DNA of 10,000 nucleotides from assembly GCA_020216745.1 (NCBI GenBank), contig JAIWNQ010000018.1, positions 1-10,000 on the forward strand, written 5' to 3'. How positions within the stretch are numbered: position 1 is the stretch's first letter; the number at the start of each line of letters is the position of its first letter. Below are positions 1 through 6,690 of the stretch, one piece after another. Origin of the DNA: Candidatus Hydrogenedens sp. Lineage in GTDB: Bacteria > Hydrogenedentota > Hydrogenedentia > Hydrogenedentales > Hydrogenedentaceae. The notes beneath the pieces were generated by a model that saw nothing but the letters and a program-made list of their open reading frames with translations, had not been told where the DNA came from and made no database searches. A program made the translations under genes and the position numbers.

Positions 1-702
1 AATAATATCCTTTTTGAAAACTCTATATGGGAACCGAAATCCGAGTTGTTTGTTCTCAATGCAGACCCATCATTGGAAAATATGAAGGCAGGTTTAGACG
101 AAACACATCCTGCAATTCTTATTGTATCTTCCAAAGTAGAGCAGGCGTATGCAGGAGTTAAAGCAGAGAAAGGAGCAAATCGACCTACAATATACCTCTT
201 TGGAATGCATGAAATCTTCAAAGATGACCTTACCTTATTAGACCCTACTTGGGCTTTTGGAGTAGGCATGAACTACACTTTCTTTGATGGTTTTCAGGGC
301 AAACATAAAACCGCAGCTGCAAAGGCATTGGCTCGAAAAGCAGAGTATATGCGGGCAAAAATAAAGAAAGACCTGGAAAGTTTAATGGTGAAAAGATATG
401 AAGAGATGAAAAAAGCACGTGAACAGTGGGAAAGTTTTGATACAACACTACAACTTACTAAAGAAAATTTACGCGTTCGAACAAAAGCATTTGAAGAAGG
501 TGTAAGTACGTCCCTGGAAGTAGTTGATGCGGTCTATCAACATTCGCGAGCACAATTAGGCAAATTAAAATCCGCTTATGACTACGATATCGCACTGTTT
601 CAATTATTAGAAGCCAGTGGTCGTTCTACACAATGGCAAGATTTTATGAGTGATGTTAAGGCGGTGGAGGCGGAAGAAGAAGAAATAACAATACAACAAT
701 AA
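1..702 (+). CDS. TolC-family outer-membrane efflux protein, C-terminal part (5' end cut by window)
   Basis: The reading frame is open from base 1, so this is the last ~233 residues of a longer protein (full TolC-like proteins are usually 420-500 aa). The apparent TTG start at base 46 is internal and should not be used. Seen: a strand-like segment ending WAFGVGMNYTFFDGFQGKHK, typical of the second beta-hairpin of TolC repeats, then a long charged amphipathic helical stretch (AAAKALARKAEYMRAKIKKDLESL onward) and the pattern RTKAFEEGVSTSLEVVDAVYQ, the usual 'F..G..s..evldA' signature near the end of OEP repeats. It ends in an acidic tail (EAEEEEITIQQ). Family knowledge: such proteins form trimeric outer-membrane channels for tripartite exporters. 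The next genes encode the matching adaptor and inner-membrane permeases, 67 bases downstream on the same strand, so it is inferred to be the exit duct of that pump. Confidence 0.88.
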   Translation, partial: NNILFENSIWEPKSELFVLNADPSLENMKAGLDETHPAILIVSSKVEQAYAGVKAEKGANRPTIYLFGMHEIFKDDLTLLDPTWAFGVGMNYTFFDGFQGKHKTAAAKALARKAEYMRAKIKKDLESLMVKRYEEMKKAREQWESFDTTLQLTKENLRVRTKAFEEGVSTSLEVVDAVYQHSRAQLGKLKSAYDYDIALFQLLEASGRSTQWQDFMSDVKAVEAEEEEITIQQ

Positions 703-769
703 TTTAGAAAAATAATTTAACAATTATTTAGTAATTTATGAAGTAACCGATAAAGAAGGGTATTATCTC

Positions 770-1831
770 ATGCGGCATCCGCGGTTAGTAGCGTTTTTCA
801 TGTTTATGATAGGCTTGTTTGTCGTTTCATTTCTCTCTTATATATTTATCCAGCCTCAACCATTTTATCTGCAAGGAGAAGTTGAGACAGATAAAATTAA
901 TGTCTCCGCTAAAGTTCCAGGTCGTTTGCTCGAAATTATTGCTGAAGAAGGGCAAAATGTTAAAAAAGGTGAGATTATTGCAATATTAGACCGTCCTCAG
1001 TTAGAAGCAAAAAGAAAGCAAGCGGAAAGTGCTCAAAAGGCAGCTCAAGCTCAGTTTGAGAAGGCGGAGAAAGGAGCCCGTGAAGAGCAAATACGTATGG
1101 CTCAAAACCAATGGCTACAGGCACAAGCAGGCAGAGAATTGGCAGAGAAAAGTTTTCAGCGAATACAAAAATTATTTGAGGAAGGGGTTGTGCCTGCTCA
1201 AAAACGTGATGAAGTAGAAGCACAATATAAAATGGCATGTCGTTTAGAAGCCACCGCAAGAGCCCAATACGATATGGCACTCAATGGGACACGTGAAGAG
1301 GATAAAAAAGCAGCAGAAGCATTAGTTCAACAAGCGTCTGGAGCGGTTCAAGAAGTTGATTCCTTAATTGAAGAAGTTACCGTAACAGCACCTGTGGACG
1401 GGGAAATCCTTGAACATATTGTATATCCTGGTGAAATTGCCTCCGCAGGTATGCCAATATTGACTATGATTAACCCTGACAAGATATGGGTCACATTTAA
1501 TATTCGTGAAGATCAACTCAAAGGCTTGAAAAAAGGGCAGGTGATTGCAGGAATGATTCCTGCATTAAACCGACGCATCCTCGAGATGGAGGTTTACTAT
1601 ATCTCTCCTTTAGGAGAATTTGCGACGTGGCGAGCAACCAGTGCTTCTGGCGGTTTTGATTTGCGCACATTTGAGGTTCGGGCAAAACCATTGCAAAAAC
1701 TGGAAGGTTTACGCCCTGGTATGAGTGTGGTAGTCCCCTGGGAACGTCCAGATAAAGAAGCAGATTGGGTCATCAAGATACGCAAAGGAGTTGATAATCT
1801 TTTAAACAAATACATATTTCATAGAGGGTAA
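770..1831 (+). CDS. HlyD/YbhG-like periplasmic adaptor (membrane fusion protein) of an ABC-type exporter
   Basis: 353 aa. An N-terminal membrane anchor (about residues 8-28, very hydrophobic, no lipobox Cys) is followed by the first half of a biotinyl-lipoyl domain (residues 43-75, VSAKVPGRLLEIIAEEGQNVKKGE). Next comes a long Ala/Glu/Lys/Gln-rich coiled coil (about 76-200), the second lipoyl half (about 202-235, VTAPVDGEILEHIVYPGE), and a beta-barrel region to about 325 (GGFDLRTFEVRAKP...GLRPGMSV). This domain order is diagnostic of membrane fusion proteins; length and layout resemble E. coli YbhG/YhiI. It would bridge the inner-membrane permeases and the TolC-like channel. The start is supported by GAAGG at 755-759, ten bases before the ATG. 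The next gene begins 5 bases after its stop, implying one transcript. Substrate cannot be read from the sequence. Confidence 0.92.
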   Translation: MRHPRLVAFFMFMIGLFVVSFLSYIFIQPQPFYLQGEVETDKINVSAKVPGRLLEIIAEEGQNVKKGEIIAILDRPQLEAKRKQAESAQKAAQAQFEKAEKGAREEQIRMAQNQWLQAQAGRELAEKSFQRIQKLFEEGVVPAQKRDEVEAQYKMACRLEATARAQYDMALNGTREEDKKAAEALVQQASGAVQEVDSLIEEVTVTAPVDGEILEHIVYPGEIASAGMPILTMINPDKIWVTFNIREDQLKGLKKGQVIAGMIPALNRRILEMEVYYISPLGEFATWRATSASGGFDLRTFEVRAKPLQKLEGLRPGMSVVVPWERPDKEADWVIKIRKGVDNLLNKYIFHRG

Positions 1832-1836
1832 AAATA

Positions 1837-3009
1837 ATGGAAACGGGTCTGATGAAGGTCCTCCGACGGGAACTTCACATCATCGCTCATAGTCCGTTCT
1901 ATTATTTATTCACTTTCATTTTACCTATTATTAGCTTCATTATCTTATATGCCATTTTTTATCAAGAGATTCCTCGTGATTTACCCATAGTTGTATGTAA
2001 TTATCAAAATTCAGAATTAGCCCGACAGATTATCCGTTCTGCAGATGCTTCCGCTTCTCTTAAAGTGGCTCTGGTAACACCTAACTTTCAAGAAGGCGAA
2101 CAATGGTTGAAGGAAGGTAGAGCCTACGCTATGATATACATCCCCAAAAACATTGAGCAGAAACTTATGGGTAATAAAGAAGAAGCAGTCGTTGCTTTTT
2201 ATAATAATCAATGGATGTTAACCAGTAGCCTTATTAGCAGGGCTCTGCGTGAGGTTATCGGTAAAATATCATATCAGGAAGAATTTTATTTCCGTTCACA
2301 AAAAGGAGAACCTGCAAATTATATTCCTACCTTTGCAAACCCTATCGCCTTAGATAGTCAGCCCTTATATAATCCCAACTTGAATTATCGGTTCTTCCTA
2401 TTACCTGCGTTGCTTCCAAGTATGATTCAGGCTTTCATCATCATGGTTATGATTCGTGCCTTCGGCTCCGAGTTGAAATATGGCACGGTCAAAGAATTGA
2501 TGGATAAAGCTGGGGGAAATTATTGGATTGCCATTATAGGTAAATCCATTCCCTATACTATTGCTTTTAGCGTGTTAACACTTTTCATGCTTACCCTGTT
2601 GGTATACGGTGCTAACGTTCCTTTCGAAGGGGATCTATCTTTTGTGATTGTATCCAGTATTTTATTTGTCCTTGCATATCAAAGTATTGGCTTTGCCTTC
2701 GTTACACTAACTTCAAATTTAAGAATGGCAAATAGTTTGGGTGGCTTCTATGCGGGTCCTGCTTTCGCATTTGCAGGCATTACATATCCCGTTATTGGTA
2801 TGCCACTACCTGCAAAAATATGGAGTTATTCCCTGCCAATCACCTATTACTTAAAAATACTCCTTGAACAAGCCATTCGTGGTATGCCAACTTGGGTCTC
2901 TGTGACGAATATGATAATTTTGTTTTTATTCTTCTTTATACCACTATTGATATTGGCTCCACGTTGGCAACGTTTTGCAACCCATCCAGAATACTGGGGA
3001 AAAATATGA
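1837..3009 (+). CDS. ABC-2-type transporter permease, first of a pair (YbhS/YhhJ-like)
   Basis: 390 aa inner-membrane protein. Layout seen: one N-terminal membrane segment (about residues 20-42), a large soluble domain presumed periplasmic (about 43-180), then about five hydrophobic segments (roughly 186-208, 231-257, 266-291, 302-322, 356-374). The loop after the second segment has the charged motif FGSELKYGTVKELMDKAGG, typical of the ABC-2 family where the permease contacts its ATPase ('E...GT...L'). Family knowledge: ABC-2 permeases with a large periplasmic insertion pair as heterodimers and work with a HlyD-type adaptor. The start has GAGGG at 1824-1828, a good ribosome site inside the end of the adaptor gene. 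Its stop overlaps the start of the second permease (ATGA). No Walker A or signature motif is present, so this is not itself the ATPase. Confidence 0.9.
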   Translation: METGLMKVLRRELHIIAHSPFYYLFTFILPIISFIILYAIFYQEIPRDLPIVVCNYQNSELARQIIRSADASASLKVALVTPNFQEGEQWLKEGRAYAMIYIPKNIEQKLMGNKEEAVVAFYNNQWMLTSSLISRALREVIGKISYQEEFYFRSQKGEPANYIPTFANPIALDSQPLYNPNLNYRFFLLPALLPSMIQAFIIMVMIRAFGSELKYGTVKELMDKAGGNYWIAIIGKSIPYTIAFSVLTLFMLTLLVYGANVPFEGDLSFVIVSSILFVLAYQSIGFAFVTLTSNLRMANSLGGFYAGPAFAFAGITYPVIGMPLPAKIWSYSLPITYYLKILLEQAIRGMPTWVSVTNMIILFLFFFIPLLILAPRWQRFATHPEYWGKI

Positions 3010-4205
3010 TAAAGTATTTTTGGGAAATATTGAAAGAAGAATATAACGCTATTTTCAGTGACCCTGGAATACTCATGATTGTTATTGCTGGGTTAAGTGT
3101 TTATACAATGGTCTATCCACTACCTTATTCGCCAGAAGTTTTGAAAGAATTAAAAGTAGTTGCGGCAGATAGAGATAATACCGCATTAAGCAGAAAACTC
3201 CTCCGGTGGATTGATGCCACAGAAGAGGTAACTATTTATTGTCGTGTGGCTGATTTTAACGAAGCAAAAGAACTCATTACCGCAGGCAAAGCATATGGAG
3301 TTATTGTTATCCCTGATGAATTTGAGAAGAACGTGTTAACTCGAAAACGTAGCGTCGTTCAACTCTTCGCCGATGCCTCTTATTTCCTCATTTATCGCCA
3401 GATATTTACAGGCGTCTACAAAGCAACTGCGACATTATCCGCTGGCGTGGAAATTCGCAGACTAACAGCAGAAGGAATGACTGAGCCTTATGCTCAAATG
3501 AAATGGAATATTGTCAATACAGATGTTCGTGCATTATTTAATCCCGTTGGAGGCTATGCTACCTATGTTGTTCCAGGGGTGCTTATGCTAATTTTACAGC
3601 AAACATTACTTATCGGTATTGGTATACTTACTGGTACAAGGCAAGAACAATATGAAAGTTTGCCACTACCAGAAAAAGGGGAGAGACCTATCTTTTTCTG
3701 CATCATACTTGCCCGTGGGTTTGCCTATTTCAGTATGTACATCTTCTTCCCATTCTTTTATATGTTGGTTATATACCGTATCTACAACTTACCACAAATA
3801 GGCAATTTACCTGAAGTTATGCTTTTCCTAATTCCCTATGTAAGTTCTATTATCCTATTAGGATTTACCTTATGCACAATATTTGTCAGCAGGGAAATAT
3901 CTATACCTGCCCTTATCTTCACTTCTATTCCCACCGTTTTATTAGTAGGTTTTGCATGGCCTCTCGAAACATTACCACAATGGTTACGTTGGTTTTCTTT
4001 ACTCTTTCCGAGTACAAGCGGTTCCGCAGGTTTTGTGCGAATGAACCACATGGGTGCTTCCCTATACGAAGTGCGTTGGGAATGGTTTACACTCTGGGGT
4101 TTGAATTTCCTCTACTTTACAACTGCTTGGCTCTCCTTTCGCCTCTATCACTATCGCATCCAGCACAAACAATTACTCTTCACAGAACACCCACCTTTAG
4201 TGTAA
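3006..4205 (+). CDS. ABC-2-type transporter permease, second of a pair (YbhR-like)
   Basis: 399 aa from the ATG at 3006, chosen because it overlaps the previous stop as ATGA, has a G-rich site just upstream (TGGGGA ending near 3001) and starts where the permease homology starts. An earlier in-frame ATG at 2892 would add 38 residues translated from the preceding gene's coding sequence in another frame, and is rejected. Topology mirrors the first permease: a membrane segment at about 20-38, a large presumed periplasmic domain to about 180, then hydrophobic segments near 186-208, 229-256, 268-293, 300-322 and 361-380. The loop LTGTRQEQYESLPLPEKGERPI is the equivalent of the ATPase-contacting loop but lacks the usual 'GT' plus acidic-turn pattern in the standard spacing. 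The two permeases are distant paralogues and probably heterodimerise. The gene ends 4 bases from the stop of the convergent Memo gene. Confidence 0.88.
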   Translation: MIKYFWEILKEEYNAIFSDPGILMIVIAGLSVYTMVYPLPYSPEVLKELKVVAADRDNTALSRKLLRWIDATEEVTIYCRVADFNEAKELITAGKAYGVIVIPDEFEKNVLTRKRSVVQLFADASYFLIYRQIFTGVYKATATLSAGVEIRRLTAEGMTEPYAQMKWNIVNTDVRALFNPVGGYATYVVPGVLMLILQQTLLIGIGILTGTRQEQYESLPLPEKGERPIFFCIILARGFAYFSMYIFFPFFYMLVIYRIYNLPQIGNLPEVMLFLIPYVSSIILLGFTLCTIFVSREISIPALIFTSIPTVLLVGFAWPLETLPQWLRWFSLLFPSTSGSAGFVRMNHMGASLYEVRWEWFTLWGLNFLYFTTAWLSFRLYHYRIQHKQLLFTEHPPLV

Positions 4206-4209
4206 TTTT

Positions 4210-5460
4210 TTATCCAAAGTAAGCAATGCTGGCAAAGGAAACAATACCACCAATAGGGTCAGGTGCTTGACCATAATAAAGAAATTCAGAACGTTCTGCT
4301 TTATGTTGGATTAGTCTTAACGTCGAATAAATAGAGAACAACCCACATACACGACGTTGATTCTTATCCTTCATAACTGACTTATAAAAACATCCCGCAT
4401 CCATGTTAAGTGCTTGCTGAAGGTCCTCATCATCCCGATTCCGAATTTGTTGCCGTATGGTATCATCAATCTGAATTGGGTCTCCAAAACGTTGACCTAT
4501 ATGAGCCAAATCCGAAGCCGAAAGAATCAATATCTGCTCCTTACTCCCTTCGATATAATCAATACATAATCGCAGAAATTTCTCTACCTCCGGAACCGAA
4601 TCCGGAGGTGTCTCATACTCATTATCAGCAAAAGGTCCGCATAATATCGGTACAATCTGAATATCTGTCCCAAAAAGATAATTTAGCATTAAAACCTGAA
4701 ACTCTATCGAATGTTCCATTCGATGCATAATCTCAGACTCAAATAGGTCTATCCCCATATTCTTGGATAGATAATCCACACATTCCTGATTTGTTTTTAT
4801 CGTGCCTAATGGGGTGCTGTAATGCTTCCGTGTCAAGATGAAAGGCGTACTTCCCCCTTGATGACTAACCCCAAAAATGAACACCGTATCTGGTTTTTCG
4901 CACTGATAAAGCCGATAATACGCATGGGCATAACCAACTCCACCACGTTGAAAATCAATATGAGGAACCACCAAACCGACCATCCTCTCACCCGTCGGCG
5001 TCTGCTTGTCAGGCAACGGTCCAGGTCCTCCAGGCTTCGTAAAAAGTGAACCAAGAAAAGCCCCCAATTCATGTTTCGCTGAAGAATAAGATTGACCCAC
5101 ATGATATGGGAGACGAACCGTTTGCTGAAGGAATTCGCTCTCTATACGATTTTTAATCTCCTCGAAACGCTCATTTAACAGAAACCCATGTTCATCAAGA
5201 AATTCTACTATCTTCTCTATCTGCTCACTCGGAATAAGGGCACCTTGAAACTCACGAGCAAACTCTAACTGTATATCCCGTAATGTATGATTCCCATCTA
5301 AACAAACAGCAATAAAAAACGCCGCTGGCGAAAGGGTTATCTCTGTATTTACATACCCCAGTGGGTCATGAAGACAGATTAAAGTCTGTCCCTGATGATG
5401 AACAGGGAAAGCCTCTATGTTACGCAATGGCGGATATGGCTGATTCGAATTCGTTTTCAT
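4210..5460 (-). CDS. Memo-family protein (AmmeMemoRadiSam system protein B) with N-terminal PqqD-like domain
   Basis: 416 aa. Residues about 160-416 match the Memo fold: VVPHIDF (His167), FGVSHQGG (His200), RMEHSIEFQ (His250), SASDLAHIG (Asp317, His320) and RRVCGLFSIYSTL (Cys372). These correspond to the conserved His/Asp/Cys set of human MEMO1, a protein structurally related to class III extradiol dioxygenases, so a metal site is plausible. Residues 1-115 are an extra domain: a short beta part (QTLICLHDPLGYVNTEITLSP), then AAFFIAVCLDGNHTLRDIQLEFA and a helix ending LDEHGFLLNE, which resembles PqqD-like or winged-helix peptide-binding domains (inference). The usual partners, an AMMECR1-domain protein and the radical SAM protein, are not in this window, and the reaction catalysed is not known from sequence. 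The upstream ribosome site is weak (GAGG about 17 bases away). A GC-rich inverted repeat lies inside the gene at 4586-4609. Confidence 0.9.
   Translation of the reverse strand: MKTNSNQPYPPLRNIEAFPVHHQGQTLICLHDPLGYVNTEITLSPAAFFIAVCLDGNHTLRDIQLEFAREFQGALIPSEQIEKIVEFLDEHGFLLNERFEEIKNRIESEFLQQTVRLPYHVGQSYSSAKHELGAFLGSLFTKPGGPGPLPDKQTPTGERMVGLVVPHIDFQRGGVGYAHAYYRLYQCEKPDTVFIFGVSHQGGSTPFILTRKHYSTPLGTIKTNQECVDYLSKNMGIDLFESEIMHRMEHSIEFQVLMLNYLFGTDIQIVPILCGPFADNEYETPPDSVPEVEKFLRLCIDYIEGSKEQILILSASDLAHIGQRFGDPIQIDDTIRQQIRNRDDEDLQQALNMDAGCFYKSVMKDKNQRRVCGLFSIYSTLRLIQHKAERSEFLYYGQAPDPIGGIVSFASIAYFG
4586..4609. repeat. Perfect 9-bp inverted repeat inside the Memo gene
   Basis: ACCTCCGGA at 4586-4594 and its exact reverse complement TCCGGAGGT at 4601-4609, separated by the 6-base loop ACCGAA. 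It is more GC-rich than its surroundings. It encodes part of TPPDSVPEVEK in the Memo protein, a surface-loop-like Pro/acidic stretch. There is no T-run after either arm, so it does not look like an intrinsic terminator. It could form a hairpin in the Memo mRNA or in read-through transcripts from the export operon, whose stop is about 380 bases away, or be chance. Confidence 0.6.
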
Positions 5461-5503
5461 AACAGCAACTAATCAAACCTCAAAAAATTTGTTTCTTCTT
5501 ATA

Positions 5504-5656
5504 TTATAGGAGATATAGATGCTTATAAAAAAGAAACGTAATGCAAAGTTTATTAACAAATACATTTTCCCCGTTAGCATCTCCAAATAGCTCAGCCATA
5601 TTACCTGCGTTAGAAAGAGCATCAACAACAACCCAGATGAATAATAATGCAAGCAT
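5504..5656 (-). CDS. Possible small hydrophobic protein (doubtful)
   Basis: A 50-codon ORF on the same strand as the Memo gene, ending 43 bases upstream of it. It begins MLALLFIWVVVDALSNAG and ends KLCITFLFYKHLYLL: two hydrophobic ends around a polar centre (ELFGDANGENVF). The frame stays open 12 codons upstream of the ATG, so it could also be a fragment of a decayed membrane-protein gene. The ribosome site is poor (AAGTGGG just before the ATG). Another frame of the same strand (5473-5673) is also open and hydrophobic for 66 codons, showing that open frames come easily in this AT-rich stretch. I do not recognise either product. Treat as unproven. Confidence 0.17.
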   Translation of the reverse strand: MLALLFIWVVVDALSNAGNMAELFGDANGENVFVNKLCITFLFYKHLYLL

Positions 5657-5684
5657 CCCACTTGTAAAATCATAAGTAAAATAA

Positions 5685-5709
5685 CTACCTCATTCTATAA
5701 ATGAGGTAG
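5685..5709. repeat. Perfect 10-bp hairpin with 5-base loop upstream of nnrD
   Basis: CTACCTCATT (5685-5694), loop CTATA (5695-5699), AATGAGGTAG (5700-5709). On the + strand it is not followed by a T-run. On the - strand the stem is followed by TTATTTTACTT, which makes it terminator-like in that direction, but no - strand gene precedes it here. As a palindromic site about 95-120 bases before the nnrD start it could equally be an operator for a dimeric regulator or an mRNA leader hairpin. Structure is seen directly; role is open. Confidence 0.5.
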
Positions 5710-5771
5710 GGTTCATCAAATAAAAAGGATATATTGGCTTCTCAAGTTTATATATGGAGATGTAGATGTTT

Positions 5772-5818
5772 TATAATTGAAGGAAAAGAATATGGAAAAG
5801 TTATGGATAAATTCATAA
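5772..5818 (+). promoter_or_regulatory. nnrD leader: TATAAT box, strong ribosome site and 8-codon mini-ORF overlapping the nnrD start
   Basis: A consensus -10 hexamer TATAAT (5772-5777) is followed by AAGGA (5780-5784). That ribosome site is ideally spaced (7 bases) not from nnrD but from an ATG at 5792 in another frame, which encodes MEKLWINS and stops at 5818, 13 bases past the nnrD ATG (5803). nnrD itself has only a weak GGA (5794-5796) six bases before its ATG. The arrangement would fit translational coupling, or the strong site may simply serve nnrD at long spacing. No good -35 box is visible at the usual distance from the TATAAT. Confidence 0.3.
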
Positions 5819-6690
5819 ATGTTAATGAATTGAGAAAGATTTTGCCCACAAGGTCATCCCATGACCATAAAGGCAGATTCGGTCATCTTCTTATCGTTGC
5901 GGGTTCGCGATATTATACAGGTGCGGCGAAATTATCCGCATGTGCAGGGATGCGTTCTGGTACAGGATTGGTGACATTGGCGGTTCCATCTGTTGTGGCA
6001 GATGTGATTGCAAGTAATCTAATGGAAATCATTTTTTATCCATTACCTTCAACGAAAGAGGGGACATTTTCGGAGGAAGGTGCTGAAAAAGTCATTGAAT
6101 TCTCGAAAGATAAAAATGCAGTTCTTATTGGACCTGGATTAACTCAACATCCATCTACTGTAAACTTTGTTAGAAAGGTAGTCCCTAATATCGATGTGCC
6201 TCTTATCCTTGATGCAGATGGTCTGAATGCTATCAGTGACACTCCAGGTATTCTGAAAATGTGTAAAGGAATACCTATTCTTACACCTCATCCAGGTGAG
6301 ATGTCCCGCTTAATTAAAAAATCTACGGGGGACATACAACGAGAAAGGGAACAATGTGCCCTCGAGTTTGCAAAACAGATGGGTGTAGTGGTTGTTCTAA
6401 AAGGACATCACACAGTAATTGCAAGCCCTGACGGTGAATACGCAATAAATACGACAGGTGGACATGGCTTGTCTAAAGGTGGCACAGGAGATGTTCTTGC
6501 AGGTATTATCGCAGGTCTCGTAGCACAAGGAGTTTCTCCTTACCCAGCGTGTCAAATAGGTGTGTGGCTCCATGGTAGAACTGGAGACCTTGCGGAACGA
6601 GCCTTACATCCCCGAAGTATGACCGCAGGGGATTTACTTGACTTTTTACATCAAGCGTGGAGGGAGTTAGACCCACAACCGTATGATTAA
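5803..6690 (+). CDS. nnrD: ADP-dependent (S)-NAD(P)H-hydrate dehydratase
   Basis: 295 aa from the ATG at 5803. Family knowledge: this ribokinase-like cytoplasmic enzyme dehydrates damaged NADHX/NADPHX back to NAD(P)H using ADP (metabolite repair). Seen: HKGRFGHLLIVAGS (residues 21-34), the N-terminal KG..G signature; LDADGLNA (136-143); TPHPGEMSRL (161-170); and GGHGLSKGGTGDVLAGIIAGL (219-239) containing the GTGDVLAG anion-hole motif with the catalytic Asp at 230. The length fits a stand-alone C-terminal (YjeF_C/CARKD) domain; the epimerase domain NnrE, often fused in front, is missing and not elsewhere in the window. A TTG 23 codons upstream (5734) would add WRCRCFIIEGKEYGKV, which is unlike the family, so I reject it. 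It overlaps thiL by 8 bases, implying co-translation. Confidence 0.93.
   Translation: MDKFINVNELRKILPTRSSHDHKGRFGHLLIVAGSRYYTGAAKLSACAGMRSGTGLVTLAVPSVVADVIASNLMEIIFYPLPSTKEGTFSEEGAEKVIEFSKDKNAVLIGPGLTQHPSTVNFVRKVVPNIDVPLILDADGLNAISDTPGILKMCKGIPILTPHPGEMSRLIKKSTGDIQREREQCALEFAKQMGVVVVLKGHHTVIASPDGEYAINTTGGHGLSKGGTGDVLAGIIAGLVAQGVSPYPACQIGVWLHGRTGDLAERALHPRSMTAGDLLDFLHQAWRELDPQPYD

Larger units (their letters stand above)
5461..5802. other. Gene-poor divergent intergenic region between the Memo gene and nnrD
   Basis: About 340 bases between two divergently transcribed operons, so the promoters for both should lie here. Seen in it: several very short ORFs on both strands (listed separately only where mildly plausible), a perfect 10-bp hairpin at 5685-5709, and a TATAAT hexamer at 5772-5777 near the nnrD end without a convincing -35 partner. 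A + strand 23-codon ORF at 5519-5590 has a good-looking AGGAG (5508-5512), and a 44-codon ORF lies at 5541-5675, but neither resembles a known protein. I see no RNA gene that I can recognise. Confidence 0.6.

Noticed and set aside
710..729. AAATAATT/AATTATTT palindrome between the TolC-like and adaptor genes as a terminator
   Set aside because: The stem is purely A/T and has no T-run after it; the two genes belong to one functional set, so termination there is unlikely.
2892..3005. Upstream in-frame ATG extending the second permease by 38 residues
   Set aside because: The extension is translated from the coding sequence of the first permease in another frame, and the ATGA overlap at 3006 is the usual coupled start.
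3872..4222. 116-codon + strand frame overlapping the end of the second permease
   Set aside because: It lies in another frame of a clear membrane-protein gene; Cys/His/Pro-rich noise-like composition.
5734..5802. TTG start giving nnrD 23 extra residues
   Set aside because: The extra residues (WRCRCFIIEGKEYGKV) do not fit the family and there is no ribosome site before the TTG.
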